Shown in pieces: positions 10,837 to 22,789 of a DNA stretch of 64,000 bases. Origin of the DNA: Liriodendron chinense (Eukaryota; Streptophyta; Magnoliopsida; Magnoliales; Magnoliaceae); assembly GCA_003013855.2 (NCBI GenBank), contig ML058449.1, positions 1,984,001-2,048,000 of the forward strand, written 5' to 3'. Below the pieces are notes generated by a model. The model made no database searches, was not told the origin of the DNA, and was given only the letters and a program-made list of their open reading frames with translations. Both the position numbers and the translations under genes were made by a program. Positions within the stretch are counted from its first letter, which is position 1. Every line of letters starts with the position of its first letter.

Positions 10837-13800
10837 GTAAGCCTCAATATCCAAACTTCTCTCATTTTCTTAGAATTGATGCAAATGAAGATTAGCATAT
10901 CTTGGTATTTTGCAATTTTTATGGAAAGGAATTTACCACATGTTTTTCGTAAACTCTTTAATTCCCGTCTCTCTTTCAAACTTAGGGTGTTAGCAGAAAG
11001 AAAAACTGCAATTGAAGTGGCTAAAACTGTTTATGATTTGAATTTTCTGCTTCTTTGTTTTGTATCATTGTATTTACTATGAGATTTTGCATGAAGTATG
11101 TAATGTTGGTTCTGGAATTTCTGGTATATCATCCTTTTATCTTCTGATCTAATTGGAATAGAGTAAATGAAAACCCCTAAAATATTAATGTTTGGTTTTG
11201 GGAGTATGATAGTTTGGCCCTTCTTGGATTATTCTTAGTGTGGTACGCATACTAGTATGCAGATTAAAATGATGCAACATAGACAGACAACGGCTCCATT
11301 GGAGATTTGTCTCAGCTATTTGCTTGTTTCTTTAAAAACTAATGCTCTTTTTCCATCACTTCCCAAGGAGATTTCTTCAGGTGACACCTCTCATGTTTGA
11401 TTGAGATGTTCGCAGAATGAAGAAATGTAATATTGCTCGTCTGATGCCTCTACCATTTTTTCAGCAGCTTTCTATTTTGGTAGCTAGTAACTAGAATACG
11501 TTTTAAGCATTTGAGGTGGTTAATCATGGGGAATGTATGATTTTCCGATTACTCTGTGTGTCTCATATGTGGTGAGACCCTTCTCGTAGAGAATCTCTTC
11601 TCATTTTCTGTAGTGAGTTCAATGGTGTAATTTTAGTGGAAGGTGATTCATCCAATGTCAAAGCAGGTCAGAGCCGTAGGAATTGTGGTAGCTAGTAACT
11701 AGAATATGTTTTAAGCATTGGAGGTGGTTAATCATGGGGAATGTATGATTTTCCGATTACTCTGTGTGTCTGATATGCGGTGAGACCCTTCTCTTAGAGA
11801 ATCTCTTCTCATTTTCTGTAGTGAATTCAATGGTGTAATTATAGTGGAAGGTGATTCATCCAATGTCAAATCAGGTCAGAGCCATAGGAATTGTGTTTTA
11901 TTTCTTGGTGAAATCAGATCTCTTGCCTCTTGTTTAAACATTTTCTTTATTCATGTTGGCATAGAGATTAATTCCATCCCTGATGGTGGGCCAAGATGGT
12001 TGTGTGCCTCTAGGATCTTTGTATTGGGAATTCATCATAATCATCTAAGCCTTATCCCAAATAATTAGGGTCGGCTACGTCTTTAAATTGGGAATTCTAT
12101 TCCCATTAATCTGTGGAGGCCAACAAAATTTTTGTTATCTTCTCAAAAGGAAAATAAGGCTGTAATGTATGATTGAAGGCTTTGCCTGATTGTCTTATAC
12201 TACCTTTCAGTTCAACAATAAAATAATTGAAGTAATTATCTAAACATTCCATGTAAAGATGGGTTTAGATTGGGAAAATCTTTTCTGAGAGTTTGTTGGA
12301 GGAGATTCTTGCTTAGTATAATTGGTTGTTTTTAAATCACTTTGATATGAAACGATTCTATTAAAAGCAGATGACTTCATATGCACCTGTGTATTTCTTG
12401 GTCCAAGGAAAAAAAAAAGATCCCTGAAGAAGTCACTTGAATATTAAATGATCGATTTGTTGGAAATGTTCTCCTCATAAATATTTTGCAATCAAATATG
12501 AGTTTTTAAGTGATTGATTGCATTTACTTCTATGTAAAGGCATTTCTTTCTACCAAATGGTTCTCAAAGAGAATTTGAATTTTAATCAGTGTATGAAGCC
12601 AAAGAAGTTATTACTGAAAAAGATAAATAAAATACCTTGCATGTGGGTATTGGTGTATTCTTGGGAAAGAGTCTATAGATTTGGTAAGATGATCTATTTG
12701 TGGGAAATGTTCTTCTCATTATTTTTTGCTATAAATATGAGATTTTTAAATAATTGATTATATGTAAACCAATATAAAGGCATTTATACTGAATAGTTCC
12801 CAAAGAGGAAATTTGCGGGAGATGACATATACAAGGAGTAAGTGTATTGATGGTATCTGAAAAACAAGAATTCCTAATTTAATGATTCTTTTAGTGAATT
12901 AGAATTCCAATCACAGAACTATTCATATGAGATTGATCCCGTCCCTTTCTTTTCTTTTTCTTTTTTCTTTTTCTTTTTTTGAGAGAGAGGTGGTAGCACA
13001 CCACCTTCATTTGATTAATCGAAGAGGTCGTTCACATCTTATATGGGAGGGGACATTTACATCTTATAGGGGAGGGGATGAAATTAATGCCGTCTTTTTT
13101 TTTTTTTGCTTTTCTTTTTGTTTTTTTGTGCGAGAGAGGTGTTAGCACACCACCTTCATTTGATTAATCAAAGAGGTCATTCACATCTTATATGGGAGGG
13201 GACATTTACAGCTTAGAGTGAGGGGATGCGTACATCTTATAGGGGAGGGGAGGACATATCACTGAGCCCCTCTAGGCTCTACGGTAATCCTTTCGCATTT
13301 GTTTTTGGTAGCACTGGAAGAAATGGGTCATTCATGGTTGGGGCTGGGATGTGAATGCAAATATAGAGATTCAGCTCTTAGGTTCCATTAAAGCCTAATT
13401 TTCAAATGCAGTATCAAAAATTAAAGTAATCCACAAAGCATGTTATGAAACAAAGTTGCTTTTATTTTGTACTTAAATTTCATTTTGCAGTTGCAGACCT
13501 TTGTGGGTAGGAAGTTGGACAAGTAGTTTTACTCATATGCATGCCATTGGCATCTTTATAGAACTATATGAAATCCTTCCCATCTTCTTCGCATGTTACA
13601 AAATCTAGGATCAATGTGCATACAAAACTAATGTCTTTATGCTTATCAGCTTTTTATCTTTTCTAGTCCTTGTGATTCACATATTTCAAATATTCTCTCT
13701 TTCTTGTTTGGTCACATTCTAATGTTGGGCTATGATCTATTCTTCTTGCAGGATTAGCCAACAGTTCATTTGAAGGTTAGTTCAACTGTTCGTTCATGCA

Positions 13801-14836
13801 CATGCACACATACATGTCTATGAATGTTCACCAACAACCCATTTCATGGTAACTCACCATTGTTACCAGCCCTGGACTGTCAAATTTCATAGTTTCATTC
13901 TGACCAAAATCTCTCTCTTTCAATGGCTGGTATGAATGGTGAGTAAAATGTCCAGTGGTTGTTAGAGAACATTCCTCACCAATGGGTTAGATGCCTTCTT
14001 TACCTTTTCATGTTCTAGAGAGAATTATTGCTCACTAATTTCATAGTTGAGATATTATTGGATTTAAACAGGAGCCGAAGAATAATCTCTATTATTGTCA
14101 GTGTTATGCACATTAGCATTGGCTGCTAATTGCATCCAGACTCTCAACTAAAATATCCTGAAAAACATGACTTACCCTAGTTTGAATTTGTCACATGAGC
14201 ATGGGCTGCATGCTGAAGTTTTTAACAGCACTTCTTAGTGTAGTAGAGCTAGTATTTTCCCCAGTTGTTTCAAAAGTTGTTCGATCATTTCCCTTTCGAT
14301 AGTGAGAATGCTATTGAAATCGAATCCAAATATAAAAAGACAAACCCACACCTCATTCTCTTTAAGCTGTCCAAAATCAAATAAAAGGCATGGCACATCC
14401 AATTGCATTATATCTAATGCATTTAAAAATTCAAGGTGTGTTGTTGGGTAAAGGGAATATGCATTTACAAATTCACATACACTTATTAGATTTGCTTCTC
14501 CTCTTTCCCACCCAAGCAGATTGTGGTCGACACGATCCCGACACAAATGAGGAAATGGAGAAAACCATTACAGACCTACTAGCAGAGGAGCTAAGGTTAC
14601 GTGCTGAGGTCACCAAGGATCACATGCAACATGCTGAGGCATCAATACTAGAAGCAAAGAAGACATCTTCTCAATACCAAAAAGAAGCTGAGAAGTGCAA
14701 TTCTGGAATGGAAACATGCGAAGAGGCGCGAGAGAAGGCTGAAGCGGCACTGAGAGCTGAGCTTAAGCTGTCAGCATTATGGGAGAAACGGGCCCGCCAA
14801 CTTGGATGGACGGATAGAAAAGTGGCAAGCTCATAA
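10638..14836 (+). CDS. DUF1068 family protein (ELMO/NKS1-type Golgi membrane protein), 179 aa, three exons
   Basis: CDS = join(10638..10836, 13752..13775, 14520..14836), 540 nt in one frame. The start at 10638 gives MAHRSHYGSCSPGC, the usual family N-terminus. Residues about 15-33 form one hydrophobic membrane segment. PPLYWH (33-38) and CPPCICDC (49-56) follow. The tiny exon 2 gives GLANSSFE, the junction gives DCGRHDP (75-81), and the rest is a charged helical, probably coiled-coil, region with SQYQKEAEKCNSGMETCEE and a C-terminal WEKRARQLGW. All are signature blocks of plant DUF1068 proteins. Arabidopsis members are the ELMO/NKS1 proteins, Golgi membrane scaffolds linked to pectin synthesis and cell adhesion (family knowledge). 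All introns are GT-AG: 2915 and 744 bp. An upstream in-frame ATG at 10470 exists but adds 56 residues the family lacks. Identity is firm; the exact paralog is not resolved. Confidence 0.93.
11481..11896 (+). repeat. Tandem duplication in DUF1068 intron 1, 208-bp unit x2
   Basis: Unit 11481-11688 is repeated at 11689-11896 with few differences (both open TAGCTAGTAACTAGAATA and end GGAATTGTG). Confidence 0.9.
11990..12085 (+). repeat. Fragment of a plant-wide dispersed repeat
   Basis: The words CATCATAATCATCTAAGCC, TTATCCCAAATAATTAGGG and TCGGCTACGT recur (diverged) at about 56985-57035 and, more weakly, at 35490-35560. From memory this matches a conserved stretch found in SINE-like repeats across angiosperms; the class is not certain. 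Confidence 0.5.
12451..12830 (+). repeat. Diverged direct duplication in DUF1068 intron 1, period about 241 bp
   Basis: ATCGATTTGTTGGAAATGTTC at 12451 is repeated as ATCTATTTGTGGGAAATGTTC at 12692, followed in both by TATGAG-TTTTTAA-TGATTG and TAAAGGCATTT. Confidence 0.75.
12981..13250 (+). repeat. Tandem duplication in DUF1068 intron 1, 149-bp period
   Basis: GAGAGAGGTGGTAGCACACC with CTTCATTTGATTAATCGAAG recurs 149 bp later; both copies are preceded by pyrimidine runs and followed by GGGAGGGGACATTTACA. Confidence 0.85.
13752..13775 (+). CDS. DUF1068 gene micro-exon 2 (24 nt)
   Basis: Bounded by TTGCAG| and |GTTAGT. It encodes the Gly completed from exon 1, then LANSSFE, and the first base of Asp. 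Without it the conserved PLGL-NSSFEDCG block would be broken. Confidence 0.9.
14520..14836 (+). CDS. DUF1068 gene exon 3 (residues 75-179 and stop)
   Basis: The acceptor is CCAAGCAG|A. It encodes DCGRHDP through the coiled-coil region to RKVASS and TAA at 14834-14836. The 3' UTR follows; no single polyadenylation signal stands out. Confidence 0.93.
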
Positions 14837-15258
14837 GCAATGATTTTTCTTACTTTCCTTCCTTTTTTTTTCCTAAATTCTTTTACTTTATGTTTCTGTT
14901 AGGGTGGTGGGCCTCTATATTCATGGCCTTTGGATCTAATCTTGTCCATATGTAGCTTAGTTTTGCTTTCCACTTCAAAAGCATTCTCATGTTTTCTGTC
15001 TTATCAATCCAATTTGAGATGCCAAATATAAGATGAAGTTTCCATTTAGAAATGAAATACATTTCACTGAAATATGTTTATTTCTTAACAAACAGCCAGT
15101 GCTTTGCTAAGCCTTCAGAGCAACTCATACATGCATCTGCACATAGCCACTTGGCATGTTTTTGGGACATCCGAGCCATGCATCAGGTGGGCCTCACTGT
15201 TGCTGTGTGACCCAAATTCCTGAATTTGAGTGTGCATGTACGAAATCTATGTACGGTA

Positions 15259-15600
15259 AAAAATTGCTAAGTTTTTTTTATTTTTGAAATAAAAATTTTA
15301 TTCACAAAAAGCCGCAGCCACCATAGACAACAGAGACACATTCAGGTGGACCCCTGCACAAAAAAACCACAGGGGCCACCTATCATATGACGCACCCCAC
15401 ACATGGGTTGGATAGGGACTACCAAAAACCACCCCTATCCAACACCCGCACTATAAACAAAAGATTCTGATATGTTCCCCAGGCCCACCTTGTCCAGGAA
15501 AATCAGACCCCAGATTTCCTGAGGCAGGTCTGACATCTGGAAGATGGTTTTCTTAACTTGGGTTCCAATCCCCAAATGGGCCAACCCAAAAATTGCTAAG
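15259..15600 (-). mobile_element. 5'-truncated non-LTR retroelement insertion with 13-bp target duplication
   Basis: A 13-bp direct repeat AAAAATTGCTAAG flanks the insert at 15259-15271 and 15588-15600. The insert 15272-15587 begins (+ strand) with a T-rich run, so its minus strand ends AATAAAATTTTTATTTC then an A-rich tail, as in plant LINE 3' ends. Long perfect duplication plus A-rich tail is the mark of target-primed reverse transcription. The 316 bp encode no recognisable protein, so it may be a LINE 3' UTR or a SINE. Confidence 0.8.
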
Positions 15601-16264
15601 GTTGCAAATTCAATGTATACATGTGGTCCACATGGGTCAATCTTCGTTAATTTCATCGTAAATGTGGATGAGATCAAGGATATGCAGGGTCTTTCATCTG
15701 CTTGGTTAGTCAAGCATGAGATAGTTCTCATATCATTGGGCTTCAATTACGAAAGAATAGAGACTTTACAAATAAAGCCCAACGATTGGTACTCAATTGC
15801 CGTTATTTCATATGTACCTACCCACAATTGTCTACTTTCCCAGTGTGCTTATGAGATAGTGCCAGGGGATTTTTAGCTATTACAAATAGAGAGTATAGCA
15901 TGGATCAACCCGAAGAGGTATGCATAAAAATAGTTTCCCCAAGAAGGAATCCTAGAATCCCGTCTTTTTTCTGGATTTAGAAAGTACTGAATTTTTTGTC
16001 AGTTTGTCTATATAAGTTGCAGCCAGCTTGATGCATACCTTGGATGTCCCGCATATTTACCTGTAGGCATGTCAGGCTACATGCATAGGTACGAGTGGCT
16101 ATGGAGATCTTTATGACCATTTTGGAGAATTGAAAAGCATTCAAGTTCCTAGAATGGCCTCAATGCACCTTGGGAGCACGAGAGTTGGTGCGCATTGTCC
16201 CCCCACAATATATAGATGACTTCTGAAAATCTATAAGCATTTCAAAATTCGAATTTTCAAATAT
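15601..16264. other. Stretch without a supported gene
   Basis: A 110-residue open frame crosses part of it but matches nothing I recognise and overlaps the retroelement insertion upstream. No other structure seen. Confidence 0.4.
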
Positions 16265-16313
16265 CTACATTGAAATGCTTATAAAGATTGCCATGAGAAT
16301 GAGAGGGCAACAT

Positions 16314-16317
<4 letters not shown>

Positions 16318-16359
<42 letters not shown>

Positions 16360-16483
16360 CCACTTGGGGAAGAGAGCTTGTGATGGCTTGGAGAGACAAG
16401 GAAGAGATAGGAAGAATGATGTGAGTAATATCTTGAGAAGGGGGAAAAGTTCTTGCGAAAGGAGAGGGAGAGTTAGGAGTGAT

Positions 16484-16516
<33 letters not shown>

Positions 16517-16640
16517 CGAATTGTGGAGGAGAGTTTGTGACAATTTGGAGAGACAAGGAAGAGATAGGAAGCGCAATATGAGTAGTATCTTGAGAATAAG
16601 GGGACAAAATGCTTGCGAAAGGAGAGGGAGAGTCAGGAGT
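16318..16640 (+). repeat. Two tandem 157-bp units at the LINE 5' end, each with a GA run
   Basis: GGAGAGACAAGGAAGAGATAG occurs at about 16390 and 16547, and CTTGCGAAAGGAGAGGGAGAG occurs in both units. GA microsatellites (16318-16358 and 16487-16514) head each unit. Some animal LINEs have promoter-bearing 5' monomers; here a promoter role is only an analogy. Confidence 0.75.
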
Positions 16641-19159
16641 CACACTGTGAGAGGTGGCTCTATTAGAAGAGGGCTCCAGTGAGTCGAGAATGATGGAGAT
16701 GGTGTCGAGGTAAGAAGAGGGCAATGGGTGTAAGATACATAAGTGATTAGGTGAGGTTGCAGATAGTGTAGATCTAAAGAAGAAGAATGGCCAACGTTTG
16801 CAAAGGGCGAGCATGATCCAAATGGATGTAGGTTGGGGGGTTGAACCATAGTCAGTAGAAGGCGAAGAGCTAGCCTGATTAGGAAAGATGGTCGACTAGG
16901 AGGCTCCTTGTTAGAATTACCAATGATGTTTGTTGAAAACTTCCCTGATCACTAGTCCAAGGTATAGTTTTCAAAGGTCCAAGGAGTCAAGGATGGTGAA
17001 GGAGGTGATGATTCCACAGGTGAGGCCTGGAAGCGGCGAGCAATTGTTGTGAAAGCTTTGAATGGAAGCATCAATAGTCAGATGATCTTTGTTCGTAGAG
17101 CTTGGAACGACCTTGAGCTGGTGAACATTACGTTTTGAAGAAAGGAGGCCTCAAGCGAGGAGGGGGGAGTGGAGCTGAGAAAGGAAGGGGCTCAAAAGGT
17201 AGAAAAAAATCTCAAGAGCTATAGAGCTTTTTGCGATGGGGGCTTTCTATCCTTTCAAGATGTGGTGGCTGAGAAACCATCGAGAGGGGAGGAAGGTGCA
17301 CTGACACCAAATATGGGGAGGAGTTTCCTACATCAACGGCCTACTGGGGGAGGAGTTGGTGGTGAGGGTTCAACTAGGGGTGGAGGAGCACACTTGGAAG
17401 GCCCTCTAGTGGAGCTTGGTGGTTTCACTAGGGTAGGATACTCGGTTCCCGATTTAGGATTGTGGCTCCCTTCTTGCTATGGCTTAGAGGAGGAAGATCC
17501 TTAGGCCTCTTAGCTCGAGCGAAGTCTGGATTTCTTTGAAGCCATCTGAAAACCTAGACAAGATTTTGCTATCCAGGCTTCTATTCAAGGGTGGTTCAAT
17601 GGCCTCGATCCGAAGGTGGTCAGATTGGTCGGTTTATGGCTTGGAGGAGGTTTGGGTCCAATTGTGGGAGCTTCCACTTAAGTTATGATTCATGAAAGTC
17701 TTTGTAGAAATGGGATCATGCTTCAGGGAGGTAATTGTTGTCATCTGGCGATGGAGGCGTGGACGGAGCCAAGTGCAACTTGAATTTGAGGTAGGAAGAA
17801 AAATCAATGACAGTTCATTAATGGATCTCCATTGTTGTGGGGGTGTGAGAGCTTTTGTGAATGTGGTGAGAGAAGTGCTTGGGAGCGAACAAGCGTGGAT
17901 AGGGATGTGTTGGAGTTGCGGTGGCTGAGGTAGAAGCAGTGCCTAGTAGTAGGAGAGCCATGGAGAACGATGATGCAATGATGGTGTGCATGTTCCCTAC
18001 TCCGCTAGACTACCGAATGTGGGAGCTTCCACATGGTCGTGCGCTGTTGGAGCTGGAACGGTAGGTGGCAGTGTAGCTCCTGGGGAGATAACTCACCCTG
18101 ACAAGTGGAGCCGGTGGCGTGAGGGCAACGGAGGTCACATGGACAAGGGCGTGTGGGGAGATGGCAGAGAGGTTGGGGGTAGGTGGTAGGAGTGGCTTGG
18201 TTTGGACACCAAATGGGGTATTAGGAGTTATGTGTGGTGGTTCAGAGGAAAAGGGCGAGGATAGGTGCAGAGGTGAGTTCAATTCAGGTTAGTGAGATAA
18301 CGAGGCGATTTTCGTTTTGCCGCCTCGTGTCCAAGTCATCGATCTATTAGAGAACTCAGTTCATGTGGTTTCTCCCATTTGTATGAGGTCTCAGGAACTC
18401 TCTACTCATGCTTAATCTCACTCAAACGTGCGAGGCCTCTTTTAACCAGGAGCCTTCAAACTCCCTAGCAGGTGAAAGTGGTGGGCTCTATGGTGATTTC
18501 TATAGAATTTCCAAACCCCTCCATCCTTCTCGCCCTCCTCATTCTGACATTTGATTCTTCCTCAACCTGCTAGGATAGTGGGGTTGGCTTGTGCTATCAC
18601 CACCAGTGGAATTCGATTCATGTCATAATGATAATCTGCTCAAAAGTTGGCCAAGTAATGAAGACTTGGTGGAGCAGGCCATGGTTATGGTGCTTCAAGA
18701 AGACGGGCTTCCAGAGAGCTCAAGTTGTGAAGATGAGTAACTAAGGGAAGGTCAGTCATGGGGTTCTCTCCGCCGGAGGCGTTAAATATTTCACTGCTGC
18801 AAGAGGCGAGAGGCATCGGAGAGGAGGTGGATCTCTCAATGGGCTCTTTAATATTCGAGAAGGACATGTTCTCTGAGAGTGTTGGCCAAGTGTATGGGAG
18901 GAATCAAGAAAGCGATAGGTCAGGTCAGTAGGATGGTTGGGGTCGTGTTTGACGATTGCGAAGAGGACTTCATCACCATGTTTCAGTTTGTGGAAGAAAG
19001 AGGCATCCAGAAAGCTTGGTCCATCCTTCAAAGGAAGGTTCAAAAGTCTCCTAGAGGGAGGAGAGAATTAGAAAGCCTCAAATCCTCAGGTCAATTATGA
19101 TAGTGAAACCCTTCTAGACATATGAAGAAGGGTAAAGGGGGTCAAATTGTGCATCAATT

Positions 19160-19525
19160 AAGGCACTCAATCGGAACATGAGGGGATTGGGACTTCAAAT
19201 AAAGGATGTGTGCACTTATTATAATGCTCAGATTCTTATGCTGCAGGAAATGAAGTTTTCAATCTATTAATAAGAAGTTGGTCAATTCCATCTAGGGAAC
19301 TGAGGAGAAGGATTGAGTGGGTTGTTAGAGGTAGGGGGCATTTTGGCGGCCTGGAACTCTAATATGTGGGAGCGGGAGGAGTGGTGGAGTGGATCATTCT
19401 CTGTCTCTGTGATGCTCAGGGGGTTGCCATCAGGATTCGGGTGGATCTTCACGATTGTCTATGGTCTGAATCTATGCTCTCAATTTGTTACTTTTTAGGA
19501 GTTGAGTTTGTTTGTTGTAGGTGAC

Positions 19526-19573
<48 letters not shown>

Positions 19574-19720
19574 ACGTATGAAAAGTTCAATGGTGGCTGC
19601 ATCACGCAAAATGTGCAAGATTTTTCAATGTGGGTGGATAGGAATGAGTTGGTCAACCTCCCAATGAGCGATGTCAAATTCACTTAGACGAATGAACAAG
19701 AAAGGGTTGTCATGTCTAAA
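19160..19720 (+). pseudogene. LINE endonuclease domain remnant with GA microsatellite at the active site
   Basis: Fragments read ALNRNMRGLG, LMLQEMK, GGILAAWNSN and GWIFTIVYG, then EKFNGGC and NELVNLPMSD, all hallmarks of plant LINE endonucleases. A (GA)n run at about 19532-19571 lies where the GDFN catalytic motif should be; only VVGDN remains before it, so the site is destroyed. Confidence 0.8.
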
Positions 19721-20449
19721 TTGGATCTTTTCCAAGTCTCCTAAATGGGTAGAAAATGCCCATTAGCGAGGCTAGTTTTCAATCATTATCCAATTTTACG
19801 TGAGGTGGTCGAGGAGAATTGGGGCCCCAAGCCATTTCTGTTTGGGTTGTTGTGGCTTCAAGTGGAGGGTTTTTGGGGAGCTAATGAAATAGTGAGGGCT
19901 TTGCAGGCTTGAAGTTAATTCAGGAAAAAAAAAAAAAAAAGCTATTGAAAAAGGTCATGAGGGCCAACCTTTCTCTTTTATATATGAACTGCCTCAAGGA
20001 AGAGGAGATTAAGTGGAGGCAATGATCCTATGCGACGTGGTTAAAAGAAGGGGACAAAATATAGAGTTCTTCCATAAAATTGCCAGTGATTGGACCAGGA
20101 ATAATATGATCCACAGCGTGATAGTGGAAGGAAGAAGATGCATTGAAGAAAAGAGTTAGGTCTGCGATGCCATAGTGTAGTTCTACTGGGAGTTGCTTTA
20201 GGATGAGGAATGAGCGGCCACAGGTTGAACAATCTTCAGTTTAGCGAATTATCATTGGAGCCTTGGAGGAAGCTAAAGGCTAGAAAAACCTTTCTCTATG
20301 GAAAAGATCAAAGTCATGGTGGACTATTTGGGGAATAAGGTTACAGGTTCGGATGTATTTCTGATGCTTTTTTTTTTTTTTAAGGTATTCTGTAACCTAG
20401 TGAAAGGTGATTTGCATCCCTTTCTAGCCGAATTCTGGGAGAGGTAGGA

Positions 20450-21150
20450 TTTCAATGGAGATGGGTTCATCAGTCATAGCTATCATCCCGAAAGTCTAAG
20501 GTGCTGAGTGTTTGCTGAATTTCAAACTTATTAGCCTAATTGGGGGTCCTTAGAAGATTCTAGCCAAAATTCTGGCTTCTTGATTACACGTGGGGTTGAA
20601 CCATGTCATTTCTAAATCCCAAGGAATTTGGGGAGGTATAATAGGAAGGAGAGAATGTATCATCTGTAATTGGATATCAAAAGGGCATATGATCGTGTGA
20701 GTTAGGACTTTCTAGATTATACATTGGGGATGTTGGGGTGTGACTAGATAGGGAGGAATCAGATCCAAGAATGTGTCTGATCAACTAGGTTTTCCATGGT
20801 AGTCAATAGTTCTCCTAAAGATTTCTTTCAAGTGTCAAGAAGTCTTAGGCAAGAAGAACTGCTTTCCCAGATATCACATCTTCAGTTCACTGACGACACA
20901 ATACTCTTTTATGCTACAAAAATTATAATGGTGAACAACTTAAGAAAAATAGTAAGGTGCTTTGAGGTGGTGTCTAATTGGAATGTTGATATTCTCAAGT
21001 GCAAGTTAATAAGCATCCATACTTCCAAAAAAGAAGTGGATAGGTTGGCGGAGGTGTTTGGATGCTGAGCAGGGTCTCTTTTGTGATCATACCTTGGGCT
21101 TCCTTTATGCAATGGTAAACCTGCAAACATTTGTGGGATAAGGTAATTGA
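20450..21150 (+). pseudogene. LINE reverse transcriptase remnant
   Basis: Readable pieces include NFKLISLIGGP, KILAKILAS, VGLNHVISKSQG, then QFTDDTILFY (FTDD at 20886-20897 replaces the usual YADD), RCFEVVSNWNV and KCKLISIHTS. Frameshifts and stops throughout. Confidence 0.85.
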
Positions 21151-22222
21151 GAGGATTGAATAGAACTATCAAGGTGGAAGGCCAACACTCTCCATAGGAG
21201 GAAGGCTCATGGTGATTAAAGCGGCCATGGAAAACCCTCCTATCTATTTTATGACCCTCTTCGAATGCTTGCTTACGATGATGCATATGTTTAAACGATT
21301 GATTTGAGACTTCCTTTGGCTATGTGCGAAAGTGATGCAGAAATTTCATCTTCTAAGGTGGGAAGATGTGTGCAAGCCGATCTAAGAAAGGGGCAGGTAT
21401 TAGAAAATTCAACTCAATGACCCTTGCGCTGTTAAGCAAATGGTTGAGGAGGTTCTAGGTGGAAGAATGGAGACTTTGGAGGGTGGTGATTGCTAGCAAA
21501 TACAACACTCAAGAAGAGGGTTGGTGAGTGAAGGACACATCTTTATAGAAGGCTTCTAGGTTGTGGAAGGAGGTTTGTAAAGTGGCTAATAAGTTTAAGG
21601 GGTCTGATTATCTTGTGAGAATGGGTAGTGAATTCAGTTCCAGAAAGACTCATGAATTGGTAAGAAAGTTCTCTGGGAGTTTCCGAGGTTAGCTAGTGTT
21701 GTTCTAGACTAGAACCTTTTCATAGCTTGGTATTTCTCAATCATAAATGATTTAGTAGTTTGGTCTCCTCATTAACGATTTAAGCTGTTTAGTCCCTCAT
21801 TATAGAAGGAATTTGACGGACATGGAAGCAAAGGAACTCATTTGGCTCTTGGACAATGGTAAAATCGGGTCATTCTCAGTCCAAACTTTCTATAGGATGA
21901 AGATCGATAGTGTTATGTATGTAACGCATGGCCATACTTTTGAAGTCTGGTCCGACGGGGTTTCTCCTAAAGTTGTAGGTTTCACATAGTTAGTGGGAAG
22001 GAATAAAGTGCTCACTATAGATAACTTGCAAAAAAGGTTGATGGTGATTCCCAATTGTTGTGTCATGTGTATGAGGGATGCGAAATCGGTGAATCACATG
22101 TTCATCCATTATGCATCAGTTTAGAATTTATATGCAAGAGATTCCTTGTTTTCCTCAATATTCCTTAGGTGATGCCAGGGTCTATTGAGTCTCTTCCTTG
22201 TGCGGCATGGGGGAGGAGATGT

Positions 22223-22716
22223 TGATCAAGTGCCTTTAATCCAAGTGCTGATAAAGACCTATCAATTCGATTAACGAATGTGTCAATTAGGTCAAGTAAT
22301 TAGAATAATTGAAGATTGCTTGCTGGAGGTTTTTTGTCCTCGTCAATTTAATCGATAGTATATTAGGTCTTGTCGATTCGATCGATAGTTTGCGTAAGTT
22401 TTTAGAAAGTGCAGGTTTTATTTCCTAATCTTATATAGGGGTATATAAATGCGTCTCTAAATACAATTAGGGTGTAACAAGGAGAACCTACATGATTTCT
22501 AGGATATTTCAAGGGAGAAAGGTAGGGTTTTCATTTTCTATAAGTTGTTCCATCTCTTATAACTTTCTAATATAGTAGATTGATCGTCGCTTTGTGCCAT
22601 GGTTTTTTTCTACAAGAGCTTTCCATGTAAAAATTTGTGTGTTCTCTACATATGCTTGAATTTTTCTTTCTCTATTGCGTGTTTGATTCGTTCTAAGGTT
22701 GTTTCTGCGCCCAGCA
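22223..22716 (+). repeat. Copia 5' LTR
   Basis: TG...CA ends; shares TTTGCGTAAGTTTTTAGAAA, CCTACATGATTTCTA and TTGATTCGTTCTAAGGTTG-type blocks with the 3' LTR. Contains a TATA-like site at 22443. Confidence 0.85.
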
Positions 22717-22789
22717 AGTGATATTAGAGCTTCATCAAGGTTTATATTGAATTTAATAGACGTAGTATCGAGGGGATCAAATGTGAAGT

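Noticed and set aside
15544..15876. 110-residue plus-strand frame as a gene
   Set aside because: Starts inside the minus-strand retroelement insertion, lacks any recognised domain and has no splice or family support.
16265..16849. Several Ser/Leu-rich minus-strand frames
   Set aside because: Antisense to the GA-rich tandem 5' units of the LINE.
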